Shown in pieces: positions 35,600-46,732 of a DNA stretch of 64,000 bases. The notes beneath the pieces were generated by a model that did no database searches, was not told where the DNA came from, and saw nothing but the letters and a program-made list of their open reading frames with translations. The position numbers were made by a program, and so were the translations under genes. Each line of letters starts with the position of its first letter. Position 1 is the first letter of the stretch. The stretch lies in the NCBI RefSeq assembly GCF_000208745.1, contig NC_030858.1, forward strand, positions 35,128,061 through 35,192,060. Direction: 5' to 3'. The DNA comes from Theobroma cacao. Taxonomy: Eukaryota; Streptophyta; Magnoliopsida; Malvales; Malvaceae.

Positions 35600-37118
35600 G
35601 ACTATATAGTCTTTTAGAGAAATCTTCATTCTTCTTTATTTTTCTTTAGTTTTTAATTATTACTGTTTTTTGGTTTACAGTGAAAAAGAAGCAAGACTGC
35701 AAAAGAGAAAGAGATTGAGGCTCTGATTTCTTGATTAGTTTAGATGCTTGGTCAGTGAAGATCGTGCTGTTATATCTGAAAATTTGATGAAAACAAAAAG
35801 AATTGGTGTTTATATACGTAGAGCATAACAGTTCGGTTTTTCAGATGTATGAACTTTGAAGGTGGAAAAGATTCTAATACTTGCCCTTCATCCTTAAACG
35901 GAAACCTATTCCTTGTATCAGCCTTTCATATTGCTGTGGAGATGCGTATTGGTGGTGACCACCAAATGAAATACGGGTGTCTCGTTGCCTCAATTGCATC
36001 AAACAAACTTTCTTTGAAGGGTTATTCGCCCCGACCCTCTTCAGATTCTGTAAGTGTTTCTTCCTGAGTGGATTGAGTTTTTCCATTCCTGTACAAAGAA
36101 GGGTTGAATTAACCCTTGATGTTGATACTAGCTTCCATCCTTCGGCTCCAGTCATTGATAATTGCAGGGCTAGAGTCGCTGACAGAGCTGTAGCTGCTCT
36201 GGCCACCTAACGAGACAGCGTCCTGCTGTTCCAAACTCTCTGTGCAACACCCTTTTGCACTATTGGTGGGATCTCATCCCAGCAATAGCTTACTTAATAA
36301 ATTTAACATTTCTTTCTCACTTATAAATGTTTCTACCTTGGAATTCGCCTTAGTTTATACCATTTGCTTTCAAAAGACAAACATCATACAACGCCTTTGG
36401 TTGGGGCATAGTCTCGAATGGTCAAGTTTCTGTCACTAAATTATCCTCTTCGATCTATAAAACAGGCATACCAGTAGTTCTTACTGACAAAGCAATTTGG
36501 GACAGTAATATTTATTATCTGATAACTTATTGCATTCATTCATGCTAATCTGAACTCCAAATTGAACATTACAATAACATATATCTGACAACTTCTTTCA
36601 GGCTGAGGGGGTCAGGGTGAATCCCTTTTTTCTCGTTTGAATTCTGAAAGAGGACCCTCCCTGGAAAAAGGGTGAAGAAACCTGAAAAGGTACATCACAT
36701 AAAAATCAATACACCAGCAAGCCACAGTAGTTCTGGAAATGCCCCAAAGGTCTTCTAATCAAACAGCAAGAAAACTCATCAAGCTGCAGTATATAAGATT
36801 TTCAATTTTCAAAGTTTTTCCAATTAGCCCAAATTGCTGCTAAAGCTCACCTATAAAAGAGGCAAAACCTGAAGCTCACAATAGCACAAAACAAAAACCA
36901 AAATGAAAGATTAAGAGCAATTCAAAGTTTCAAACTTTCAACTTCATTAACAGTATTTGGATTAATGGGATGCACAGAAATCATCGTTAACCTTAAAAAT
37001 CCTACACATTTTTTTGAGTTTGCAGTTCGATGCCCAAAACAGCTAACCAGACAATGAAGCCAATTGATGAAAAACATTACAGAGAAACTACAAATAAAAA
37101 ACAAAAAGAAATCAGAAA
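35600..37118. other. Interval without a recognised gene
   Basis: A minus-strand open frame of 110 aa (36206-35874) and overlapping plus-strand frames are present between 35.85 and 36.21 kb. None has recognisable domains, and the best stretch is not supported by splice sites. I see no RNA gene or transposon terminus here. Confidence 0.4.
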
Positions 37119-37733
37119 CTAATTAACCCCATTAGCGGACACAGTTTCCCCCATTATCTCCATAATCTGCTGCTGCATCAAGTCAGCCTTCTTAGCCACC
37201 AATTTAGCTTCTTCAACCTTTATAAATATCCACTCTTGATCCATCTTCCTCAGCTTCTCCTCTTCCAACCCCTTCATCCTCTCTTTCCACACCTCATTTT
37301 CAGGCAAAACCCTCGAAAACTCAGCCACCAAATAAGGAAACTTCTCCAAACTCCGCACCCAATTTCGCTCTCCGCTTCCCATTTCCTCTTCTACCTTCTC
37401 ATTGTTCGTTGCGGATATTTTCTTGCCCCATATTCTTTTTGAAAGCTTGAATATTCTTCGGTCGTGATGGGTTCTTACGAGGGACTTGCTTCTTGCATGT
37501 TTATGGTACTTGAGTCTCAGTCTACGGACCTTATCGTTGATTTGGGAAGGAGTGAACTTGTAGTTGAGACGCTTGATGATGCGGTTGATTGTTCGGGTAC
37601 CAACGGTTGTGATTGGTGGAGGAATGGATTTGGTGGCTCTGATCAAACATTTCAGGATCTGGATTTCGTCTGATTCGCTAAAAACTCTTGCGGATCTGCC
37701 GTTCGGAGTCGTGGAAGGAGGTGAGGTTGCCAT
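37119..37733 (-). CDS. GeBP/STOREKEEPER-like transcription factor (DUF573), 204 aa
   Basis: An intronless frame with ATG at 37733. Residues about 17-107 match the GeBP-like DNA-binding domain: RVFSESDEIQILKCLI at the start, INDKVRRLRLKYHK in the middle and FKLSKRIWG at the end. The C-terminus (about 140-195) is a Glu/Lys/Gln-rich helix with spaced Leu/Ile, like the leucine-zipper-type dimerisation region of the family. Plant GeBP-like proteins are usually longer (about 250-400 aa), so this is a compact member. GeBP factors act in the nucleus, for instance in cytokinin response and trichome gene control. A TATA-like run lies at 37788-37808, and a telomere-like tract lies farther upstream. The gene has no counterpart in segment A. 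Confidence 0.82.
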   Translation of the reverse strand: MATSPPSTTPNGRSARVFSESDEIQILKCLIRATKSIPPPITTVGTRTINRIIKRLNYKFTPSQINDKVRRLRLKYHKHARSKSLVRTHHDRRIFKLSKRIWGKKISATNNEKVEEEMGSGERNWVRSLEKFPYLVAEFSRVLPENEVWKERMKGLEEEKLRKMDQEWIFIKVEEAKLVAKKADLMQQQIMEIMGETVSANGVN

Positions 37734-37787
37734 GGTTAGACGGGGATCGGAAAGTTTTTGGGACTTCGAAGTTCCAATTTCTGGAAT

Positions 37788-37808
37788 AGAGTATATAATA
37801 ATATAAAA
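37788..37808 (-). promoter_or_regulatory. TATA-rich core promoter of the GeBP-like gene
   Basis: On the minus strand this reads CTTTTATATTATTATATACT, about 55-75 bp upstream of the start codon. Placement fits a core promoter; no transcript start is known. Confidence 0.4.
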
Positions 37809-37836
37809 GTGTCTTATGGACCGGGAACCAGCCCAC

Positions 37837-38050
37837 TAAACCCAAACCGTTTAAACCCTTAAACCCAAAATCTTAAATCCCTTAAACCCAAAACCCTAAA
37901 CACAAAACCTTAAACCCTTAAACCACCCAAACCCAAAAAACCTTAAACCCTTAAACTAGCCAAACCCTAAACCCTAAATACTTAAAAAACCCTAAATACA
38001 AAACTCTAGACCCTAAACACTAAAATCCAAAGCCATAAACCTTAAACCAT
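37837..38050. repeat. Degenerate telomere-like repeat (CCCTAAA variants)
   Basis: About 210 bp of AAACCCTAAA, TTAAACCC and AAACCCAAAA words, with the plant telomere motif in its best form at AAACCCTAAACCCTAAA (about 37961-37977). It lies between the GeBP-like gene and the 5' region of the small membrane-protein gene. Other copies are degenerate. Confidence 0.8.
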
Positions 38051-38161
38051 TCAACTCTTAACTTAAATTGTGAAATTCATCTTTATATAAGTGGGTATAA
38101 AGTTTCTTGGCCAAAAAATTTTGAAGTGGGGGTGAGGGGGGGAAGCTCTGAAGTTTAAGAC

Positions 38162-38808
38162 TTGAATTGAACTGTTGAAGTACTAAAAAGTATACATTTG
38201 AAGATTAAAATTAAAATCATACTAATTAGCACTGCCCATTTAATATGAAGCTGAGGATTTAAAATTAAAATTAAAAATAAGAAATCATATTTGAAGAACT
38301 CTAAAGTTTCGACTTTTGGGCTAGGACGAATGTAAGGATTATCCTTTATGAGTGAGATCAGTTCACCTTGGTCCAGCCCATTAAAAATGGCTCTTTGACA
38401 ACCATAAGAGCCCAATGTCTTATGGCTGTCTGTCATCTCCAAGACTGCAATTCTACAACCTGTGTCAGTCCAGTAATCAGAGAGCTTCAAAACTCCATCA
38501 CTCTTTTTTTCTTGTCCTCTTCAGTCGAATTGAGAGTGTCTTAAACCTCCAATTCATTTACATTCAGGTAATTAATTTCAGAGTCAACAACCCCCTTTTC
38601 CGAATGGGTTTCTAACAAATCTTGTTTAAATTTTCTTTCTTTATAATTTTTTTAATTTATCTTTATTCTTAAAAAGCGATTTGTTTTCCTTGTTTTATGT
38701 TTACTTAGTGATTCTTGAAGTGGGTTTTTGTCTGATACTTATATGCTTTGGTCATTTGAGAACAATAAACTACGATAATTTCAGGCTTGGCTCTACGAGT
38801 TCGAATAT
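38162..38808 (+). promoter_or_regulatory. Promoter/5'UTR region of the small membrane-protein gene
   Basis: This is the region duplicated at 17749-18350. A probable non-coding leader exon ends at the donor TTCAG|GTAATT (38567/38568), and the first coding exon starts about 945 bp downstream. Conservation in the stray copy includes the donor. Confidence 0.5.
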
Positions 38809-39512
38809 GGTGTAGTTTTAAGTTGATTTCTTTGTATTCTTCTGCTTACTTTTGCTTAGAATTTACAATAAAAAGTTAAGAAAGATAAAGCAAGTAGAAC
38901 TAAATGTTTCGGACGGTGAAAGTTAGTGTCCTGTAATGAAATCCCCCATTTTCAGAACTGGTTAGGTGATCCCACATTGCAATTTCAAAAGGGTAGTAGT
39001 GAATTGTGGTAATTATGGTGTAGAAAGTTGCTGAGGCCAATTGTCTTAGTACATGCAAGCATACTTGCGCTGGTAGTTGAGGCACGCTTTGCGGGCATAT
39101 TGGTAATCATTTGTATAAATCTTATGTGGACAGTGGAAAGTTTTGTGCTTCATGTGCCTGTGGTAATCAGCGGCAGTCAAGACATGCCGAGCTAGTTTAC
39201 TTAGAGTTGCAGGTTAGTCATTAGGAGTTGTTGTTAGCTTGTTGGTAGCATGAAATGAGCTTATCAAGCGGGCACTTCTCTTGCTTCTTTAGATCAGTGC
39301 TTCTAATGCTCTTAAGAATGAACTCAGCTGTTCTAGTTTATTATTATCCCTCATTTGCTGTTTTATGGGTAGTTTGAGTTAGTATCTGCGGTTCTTGAAT
39401 ATTACTTTATGGGTTAACATGTAAAATTTCATATTGATAATGGAAATGACAATAAGTTATTTTACTTGTTAGGTCTCAGTTAATTTTTTTTAACTTCATT
39501 TGGAAAGTCGCA

Positions 39513-39818
39513 ATGACACGAGCACGCAATGTTGTAGTTGCCACTGGCTTACTGGCTTTTGCAGCTGCAGGCCTAGCGTTTCCATTTTATATGGCGTAAG
39601 CATACTTCTTTCTATGACAATGTGTTGTTGTCTTGTTAAGAACTATATTTGTCAACCTGGAAAAGTTGATTATGGGTTTTGTATCATCCAGGACCTCTAA
39701 GAGACCTGTGATTGACTCATCTAAGCCACTTCCCCCGCAGGCAACTTTCCGAGGGCCTTACGTAAATACTGGTTCACGTGATGTTGGACCTGATCATCAG
39801 ACTTACCCAAAGAAATGA
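39513..39818 (+). CDS. Small conserved plant protein with one membrane segment, 69 aa
   Basis: Two coding exons, 39513-39595 and 39692-39818 (donor GC|GTAAGC, acceptor CATCCAG), give a 69-residue protein starting MTRARNVVVATG and ending GPDHQTYPKK. Residues 7-27 form one hydrophobic Ala/Gly/Phe-rich segment; the rest is hydrophilic (SKRPVIDSSKPLPPQATF, then RGPYVNTGSRDVG). From memory, very similar short proteins occur widely in plants, but I cannot name a function. An organelle inner-membrane location is a guess from its size and N-terminal positive charges. The split makes it easy to miss by ORF calling. Confidence 0.75.
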
Positions 39819-42246
39819 TTATTTTCCTTGAATAGCTGGTGTTGATTGTAAGTAAACTGTCTGCTCATTTGCGCACTATATAAATTGAAGATGTGTTTGA
39901 AATTGGGCACTCTTTTGGACTAATGGATGTCTCTTTGGATACTGGCCTAGAAATTCGCTTAGCTCCCCACAGCATAATGAGTAATAGCTTATTTTTTGTA
40001 CTCATGGAAGAAGACAGGTGAATATCACATTTATTATTTTGTAAGAACTCAAATGTGAGAAGTATGACATAATTATCAGCTTCTGCTTCCATCATCTGAA
40101 GTGGAATATAAAATTGATTGTGTGCAAGTTTTCTGGAATATTTTATGCTTGGATGCGCCAGGATAATCTTGTCCCAGTGCACTTGGTAAGATTTCCTATG
40201 CTTGCAGCTGATAGCTTGATCTGTATCCTTCAGTATACATTTTAATCAAAAACTTTGTTTTGCTTTTCTCTGTTGAAATCAAGGACGTAACATGAATAGA
40301 AAAAGAGAAAAGATGGAAAAATTGAGCATTGAGCAACTGATGATTGGAGGCTTGTAGTGAATTTAAGTCATTTGTTATTTGGTGGCTTCCTGGTCTAACA
40401 ATGCACCCAAAATGCCTGTTCTTATTTCTATTAGTGTGCAACTTTTAAACATTGCATTGTAGGTAATAGTGCTCAAGGAGTTGTTTGCCCATTTGATTGA
40501 TGCTACTCAGGTGTGTTTGATATTTATGGCCAAGGAATGGTTCAAAATTTATATCAATCAATGTGTCCATAAAAAGCCTTCTGAGCTGATGAAGCCTAGG
40601 ATTCGTGTGCAAGTTCTCTAAGGGTGGATAACTACTTATCTTCCTCATGCTCATGTTAATTTTGGAAGTTTCTGCTGATGCATTTTACCCTTGTGCTCAT
40701 GTCCATTTTAGAAGTTTCTGTGGATGCATTATTGTTCCTTCAGGTTTACTAGTTTTATACATAAAAAGCTTGCCCATTCTGTCAATTTATTGCTTCACGG
40801 TTTGCTGCCTGTGCTTTCATCTTACTAACATCACTTCTTAAAGAGAAAATTTTGTATGTTGTTCTAACAATATTTATATCTTTAGTGAAAGAGGAAAATT
40901 ATGCTGACCAATTGTTGTGAATGCCTTTGCATCATATCATGGCTCGGGATTATTAGATCTCATTCTTCTGCTGAATTATAGATATAGAGTCATGAATCAA
41001 CTGTTTGACTTTTTGGAGACTTTGTGGCATCAACTTACTAAATCAACATCTCACAGAAATTTTGTTACCAAAATTTTCCTCAACACTATTTTAGGTGTTC
41101 CAACTCATCATTATTCTCCTTTTTTTTATATGGTTCTTTTTTAGATGCCGATGATCCTTCCCCCACTCCTTTCTTTTACCTGTTCTTCATTAATATAGCA
41201 CTCTCTCTATAGTTAAGGCCATGCCTATATTATTTAAGTTATGCTCCAGGTAGTTTGGTGGATATGTTAAAGTAACCAATATCCTTATCTAGGGCTTGAA
41301 GGGTTTTGGTTCCTTGGACCACTCATTTAGTGTAAGTTATCAGTTATCACTTTCCATTAATTTGGTTTGTAAATTGCGTAGGCCAGAGGGAAGAAAGGTT
41401 ATTTACCCTAAATTATTCTTCTGTTTTTATTCTATCCTTGGAAAACATCTTCAGGGGCTGTTTCACTTATGAATTTTGCCAATTTTCTAGTGACATTGAA
41501 TCCTTCCAAAATGGAACTCCATTTCTGCTTTCTTGCCAATGGACACAATCAGCTTTATTTCGCTCTGGGAATGGATTGAACTTTGTTTTTGGTTGGGTAT
41601 TGTATAAGTTATGCTTTAATAATATAATTAAAGATTAATGGGAGAGCAATTGTATTTGTTTGTGTTTAAAGAAAAAAACAAGAGCAGCGAAAAAAGAGTC
41701 AAATAAGAAAAATATCAGGCTGCTCAACTTCACACGTGCCAAAACTACTCCCAAAACTATTCATTTTACGTGTCAAATCTTTCCTCCTACTTACGCCACG
41801 TAATTTGGAACTATGGCCGTTAATAGCGTTAAAAATTGTGGCTGTAATGCCGTGTCCGATGTAAACACAGTCTTTTGGTCGGTATCCCAAACAGCTAATC
41901 AGCTGTAAGTTCCATTCCAACAACGGCAACAAGTCATCCAATGGGCAACTCAGTATAACGTGTCTTCATCCATTGGCTGTTGGCAATAGCCTAGCAATGA
42001 GATAAAACACATAGGATACTTCCTCCCGGCGCGACTTCAATGGTTTTAGAGCTTTCGCTGTTTGGTCTTAAAAGGACCCACCATTGCAAACTTGCACGCA
42101 AGCTTCTCTTTTTTTTTTCTTTTTCTCATCTTTGCTTGAAAAGAAGAAGAGCCCAATTTTTCTTTCTTTTAAGAGACTCAAATCAATTAAAGAAGCTAGA
42201 ATTCTAGCACGAACTAAAAAGAGAAAACATAAGTAGAGGTAGAAGA
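39819..42246. other. Intergenic interval before PTC52
   Basis: No credible coding exon, RNA gene or transposon terminus was found. The last ~500 bp (41700-42246) is the presumed PTC52 promoter and 5'UTR. It includes an ACGTG-like word at about 41736 and a pyrimidine-rich leader at 42100-42170. Confidence 0.4.
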
Positions 42247-45200
42247 ATGGCTGTTTTTCTAGCTACTAGTACTTCTACTGCCAATATAGCAGCTTCTTTT
42301 ATTGCATCTTTACAGTCAAGCAAAAGCCATCCTTTTATATATCCAAGGAAGAACCTTACTCCAAGGAGAATTACGAAGCTTACACGTTTAAACGTGGCAG
42401 CTCCTCCATCATCATCAGCGGCATCACCAACTTCAGATCGAAAACTAGAAGAAGAGTATAAAGTAGGTGATGAGTTTGGTGAAGAGAGTTCAGAGGCTAA
42501 GTTTTCGTGGAAAGATCATTGGTACCCGGTTTCTTTGGTTGAAGATTTGGACCCAACCTTACCAACCCCATTTCAGCTTCTGGGTCTTGACTTAGTGCTT
42601 TGGTTTGATAAAGGAAGGAACGAATGGGTTGCTTTTGATGATAAATGTCCCCATAGGCTTGCTCCTTTATCTGTAAGTTTCTTAATTCTCTGTTTTAATC
42701 AGATCCTGGTTGCTACTTATTTGGTTTTTAATAAACATGAAGAATTTGGATTAAATTTCTATTTAACAATATAGTACGTACAACATTTAAACTTTTTTAA
42801 ACCTTCTAGTCATTTTGTAAACTTGGTTTTAGATTTCAATATAGCCCATATTATTTGTTGGACACTATTGGTTTCTTTGAATTTGTAGGAAGGACGAATA
42901 GATGAAAATGGGCACTTGCAATGTTCGTATCATGGATGGTCTTTTGATGGATGTGGATCTTGCACTAGAATTCCTCAGGCTGCCTCTCAAGGTCCTGAAG
43001 CTCGTGCAGTTCAGTCTCCAAGAGCATGTGCTACTAGATTTCCCACAATGGTGTCTCAAGGCCTGCTTTTTGTATGGCCTGATGAGAATGGTCAGGAAAG
43101 AGCAAGCGCAACAAAACCCCCAATGTAATTGACATCTAATTTTGATTTCTGTTAATGGTTCATTTACTATATCAATTACTGGACTAGATGATCTGGGTGA
43201 ATATCTTGATGAAACATCATTGCTATGGTTAATTTTCAGGTTGCCTGATGACTTCGAAAAACCTGAGTTTGCAACTGTGAATATTCAGCGTGATCTGTTC
43301 TATGGCTATGATACCCTCATGGAGAATGTCTCTGATCCTTCCCACATTGATTTTGCTCATCACAAGGTACTTTTACTAGCTTTACAATATTTAGTTGATT
43401 TACATGGGTTAGATGTTATTGCAAGATGCATCAAGCAATAGTGTAGATGATATTGAAAGATTCATTATTTCCGAGGGAAACAAAGTGTTGTGCAGGGTGC
43501 CATGGCTTTGTGGTTGGCACATTTCCTAGCTAGGTTAAAATTTTATTTTTGGTGTCTTCTAGTATAAAGCAGATGGCAAGCTAATATTATCTGGTCACCA
43601 ATTTGTTCTGATGTTGAGGGACCAAGTAACTTCTGAGATGAGGCTTCCTTGAAGTTCTAAGTTTTATTTATACAAACTAGCTTTTCAAGATTAGGGTTTT
43701 AACCCCCGAAAATCAAAAAGTATTTAGCTTAAAATATCTGTGTATGCCTGCGTAATTTCTTGCTTTCTACATATAATTAGGTTAAATCGAGATCAAAATC
43801 TTATATGCATATTTCAAACATGTCTCTTTAGGTACTAGACCAATTTTTCTTTTTTCTGTAATGATTTGGCAATATATAATTTTGAAACACACTAGTTCTT
43901 ATAGGGTTTGTAATGTTGTTTTAATCCCTAGTCTTAGTTGTTGGAAGCAAATAAGGTAGCGAAATGTAATACATCCATTGCTGACAACATTTTTGCTCCA
44001 TTCAACACAGGTTACAGGGAGGAGAGACAGAGCCAAACCTTTGCCGTTTAAGGTGGAGTCTAGTGGCCCCTGGGGCTTTGGTGGATCAAATGAGGGTAAT
44101 CCAAAGATCAGTGCTAAGTTTGTTGCACCATGTTATGCTATGAATAAGTAAGTTAATTACCCTTGTTTAAGATTTAAAATTTCAATGCATGGTGGACTAA
44201 CTTCATTTACATGTTACCGAAAAGTTTCATAAATTTGATATTTGCATGTCGAGGTATTCCCCATAGCATTATCAAGAATTTATTTGGTATCTTGTGATGA
44301 GACTTGTGTTTCAAAAACTGATCTAGGACTATTCTTAAAATACTTCCTCATGCCAAGACTCATGTTAAATTAAATGCGTCAAAGGTTATTGGCAAAGGCT
44401 TGCCTTTCAAAAAATTTCTTTGAAGTCTATTCTGCCTTTCTAGTCTGCTGCACATCTTTCACGTGTATAATCAATTTTATTTTGATAAAGATGACCTAAT
44501 TGCTTTCACACTGATTGCAGCTTAGGTCAGCTAATGACTTATTGTTTCTTGTATTATTGTCCTTAAAATTTATGGAATGTCTTCCAAATTTATCGTACTT
44601 GTGCCATCTTTCCCCACAGAATAGAGATAGACACAAAGCTTCCAATAGTTGGTGAGCAGAAATGGAAGATATGGATATGTTCATTCAATGTACCAATGGC
44701 TCCAGGGAAGACACGATCAATTGTTTGTAGTGCTCGGAACTTCTTCCAGTTTACAGTACCAGGATCTGCCTGGTGGCAGGTGAGCACTGTTTCATTGTGC
44801 TCATATGCAAATGTTTATGTGTGATGTTGGAGTTATATGGGGATCTTTACTCCTATTTTCTTTTATGACCTTACTCCTTTTCGGCATAAATTATGTTTGT
44901 AGCTTATTGCAAGGTCAATGCGGGCTATTTTATTGTTTTGGTTTCTTTGAAATATACAAAACGTTTCGTAATCTTGTGTTAGAATTATTTGAACAGAGCC
45001 ATAATCTGAGATTTTTCTTTCAAATGGTAATGACTAGATCTGTACCTGAGGAATCGTAACGTGCTAGGAAGTTTTGCATGAGAAATCACAGATTCATACA
45101 GATGTCTTCATGATGTAAAGACTGGGGTATGCTAAATTGAAAGATTAACTGGAAACTTTCCCCTCATCTGCTTGCAGTAGCTAATGATAGGCTTAAGCTC

Positions 45201-45944
45201 ATCAAACATCTAGGTTCCTAATCAGAGCTTCACACTAAGGGAAAAGCCTTGATATAAGCACTCAAGTTATGCTATGCGACATTTCTGTATAAATTATAGT
45301 CTCATTTGTGGCTTCTCGTGTCAGGTGGTTCCTAGATGGTTTGAACATTGGACTTCAAACAAGGTCTATGATGGAGACATGATTGTCCTTCAAGGACAAG
45401 AGAAGATCTTTCTCTCAAAGTCAATGGAGAGTTCAGAAGATATAAATAAGCAGTACTCAAAGCTCACATTTACACCCGCACAAGCCGACCGCCTCGTCCT
45501 GGCATTCCGAAATTGGCTGAGACGTCACGGCAACAGTCAACCTGAATGGCTCAGCTCCAGCCCCCAGCAACCTCTCCCATCAACAGTATTATCAAAACGC
45601 CAGGTAATACAAACTTGTAACTTTCCATACTGATACTCACAACAGCTTCTTTGGGCACATTCTTAAAACTTTCCCTTTATCATTTGCAGATGTTGGATAG
45701 ATTTGAACAGCACACTCTCAAGTGTTCATCATGTAAACAAGCTTACACATCATTTCGAACATGGCAAAAGATCCTAATTGGCGCAACTGTTGCATTTTGC
45801 GCGGCAGCCGGCATTCCTTCCGACATCCAGTTCCGGATCGTTTTAGCTGTGCTTGCACTGGTTTCTGCTGGCTTGGCATACGCATTGCATGAACTACAAA
45901 AGAACTTCGTTTTTGTTGATTATGTACATGCTGAAATTGATTAA
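42247..45944 (+). CDS. PTC52: Protochlorophyllide-dependent translocon component 52 (PTC52), Rieske/PaO oxygenase, 539 aa
   Basis: Exons 42247-42672, 42889-43124, 43240-43366, 44011-44147, 44620-44779, 45325-45603 and 45690-45944 sum to 540 codons with clean GT-AG junctions. The first ~55 residues are Ser/Thr/Ala-rich, as in a chloroplast transit peptide. A Rieske [2Fe-2S] centre follows: CPHRLAPL at the end of exon 1 and CSYHGW in exon 2. Exon 3 has the mononuclear-iron motif (ENVSDPSHIDFAHHK). The PaO-type C-terminal domain ends with CSSC, two hydrophobic segments and YVHAEID. PTC52 belongs to the PaO/TIC55/CAO family of the plastid envelope and is linked to Pchlide a oxidation and to import of protochlorophyllide oxidoreductase A. 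Length and exon plan suit an intact gene. Confidence 0.95.
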
Positions 45945-46149
45945 AACACGTTCGGACCTTCAGATTGTATTTTGCAGTGTAAGCTGAACGTTAAAATACT
46001 GAGACTTTTAGTGTATATAGAAAGAAATTTAGAGTAATTTGAAAAGATGAGCAATTTTCCATTTAAGCCCTGGAAATTACAAAAGACGCAAAATTAAACA
46101 TACTAATTTTTACAAAGTAAAATCCCCAAACTACCTTTATCCCCTAAAC

Positions 46150-46578
46150 CTAAGAACTAGTAAACTTAGTGACAGCCTTCGTCCCTTCCGAAACAGCGTG
46201 CTTAGCCAACTCTCCAGGCAGAACCAACCTCACAGCTGTCTGAATCTCGCGAGACGTAATCGTCGGCTTCTTGTTATAGCGAGCGAGCCTCGCGGCTTCC
46301 TGAGCGAGCTTCTCGAAAATGTCGTTGATGAAACTGTTCATAATTCCCATCGCCTTGCTCGAAATCCCGATATCTGGGTGGACTTGCTTCAAAACCTTGA
46401 AGATGTAGATCTTGTAGGTTTCCACGCTCTTCTTGGCTCGCTTCTTTTTCTTGTCGCCGGCTTCTTTGGGGAGTTTCTTCTCGGCGCGAGGCTTTTTCTC
46501 GGCAGCTGGGGCCTTCTCAGCCTTTTTCTCTTCCGCTGGCTTTTTCTCGGCGGGCTTCTTCTCGGCTTTTGGTGCCAT
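46150..46578 (-). CDS. H2B: Histone H2B, 142 aa
   Basis: An intronless frame, typical for plant replication-dependent histones. The N-terminal tail (1-50) is Lys/Ala/Pro/Glu-rich with repeated EKKPAEKK blocks. The histone fold runs from about residue 51 ([17 protein letters not shown]) to the conserved C-terminus ending AVTKFTSS. Length is normal for plant H2B. It packages DNA with H2A in nucleosomes. It lies tail-to-tail with PTC52, about 205 bp between stops. Confidence 0.97.
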   Translation of the reverse strand: MAPKAEKKPAEKKPAEEKKAEKAPAAEKKPRAEKKLPKEAGDKKKKRAKKSVETYKIYIFKVLKQVHPDIGISSKAMGIMNSFINDIFEKLAQEAARLARYNKKPTITSREIQTAVRLVLPGELAKHAVSEGTKAVTKFTSS

Positions 46579-46667
46579 TGGTAATTGATTTCAAGGACTG
46601 TTAGGCTTTTAGGGAAGAAGATCAGAAAATGTTGTAATGGAATGAGGAACACAGGAACTGAAAAGGT

Positions 46668-46676
46668 CATATATAA
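46668..46676 (-). promoter_or_regulatory. TATA box of H2B
   Basis: On the minus strand, CCTTATATATGA lies about 90-100 bp upstream of the H2B start codon. It is the only TATA-like word between the start codon and the histone element upstream. Confidence 0.6.
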
Positions 46677-46713
46677 GGAAGAGGGGTGTAATTTGATTTG
46701 TTGGTTTTGATTT

Positions 46714-46732
46714 GCGAGGATCGGTGACGTGG
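46714..46732 (-). promoter_or_regulatory. Plant histone type I element (hexamer + reversed octamer)
   Basis: On the minus strand it reads CCACGTCACCGATCCTCGC. The published plant histone type I element is CCACGTCANCGATCCGCG, combining the hexamer CCACGTCA with a reverse octamer; the match has one difference (CTCG for CGCG). It sits about 40 bp upstream of the TATA box. Such elements direct S-phase and meristem expression of plant histone genes. Confidence 0.75.

Larger units (their letters stand above)
29507..35600. repeat. Segmental duplication, copy B
   Basis: It aligns with 7803-16560. The junction at about 29507 follows a purine-rich stretch (29330-29490) that has no counterpart left of copy A. 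It contains a Tourist-like insertion (31248-31971) at a site that is empty in copy A near 9536. The interval 28815-29506 before it shows no gene. Confidence 0.85.

Noticed and set aside
35849..36210. Open frames on both strands up to 110 aa
   Set aside because: No recognisable domains and conflicting strands; left as an uncalled interval.
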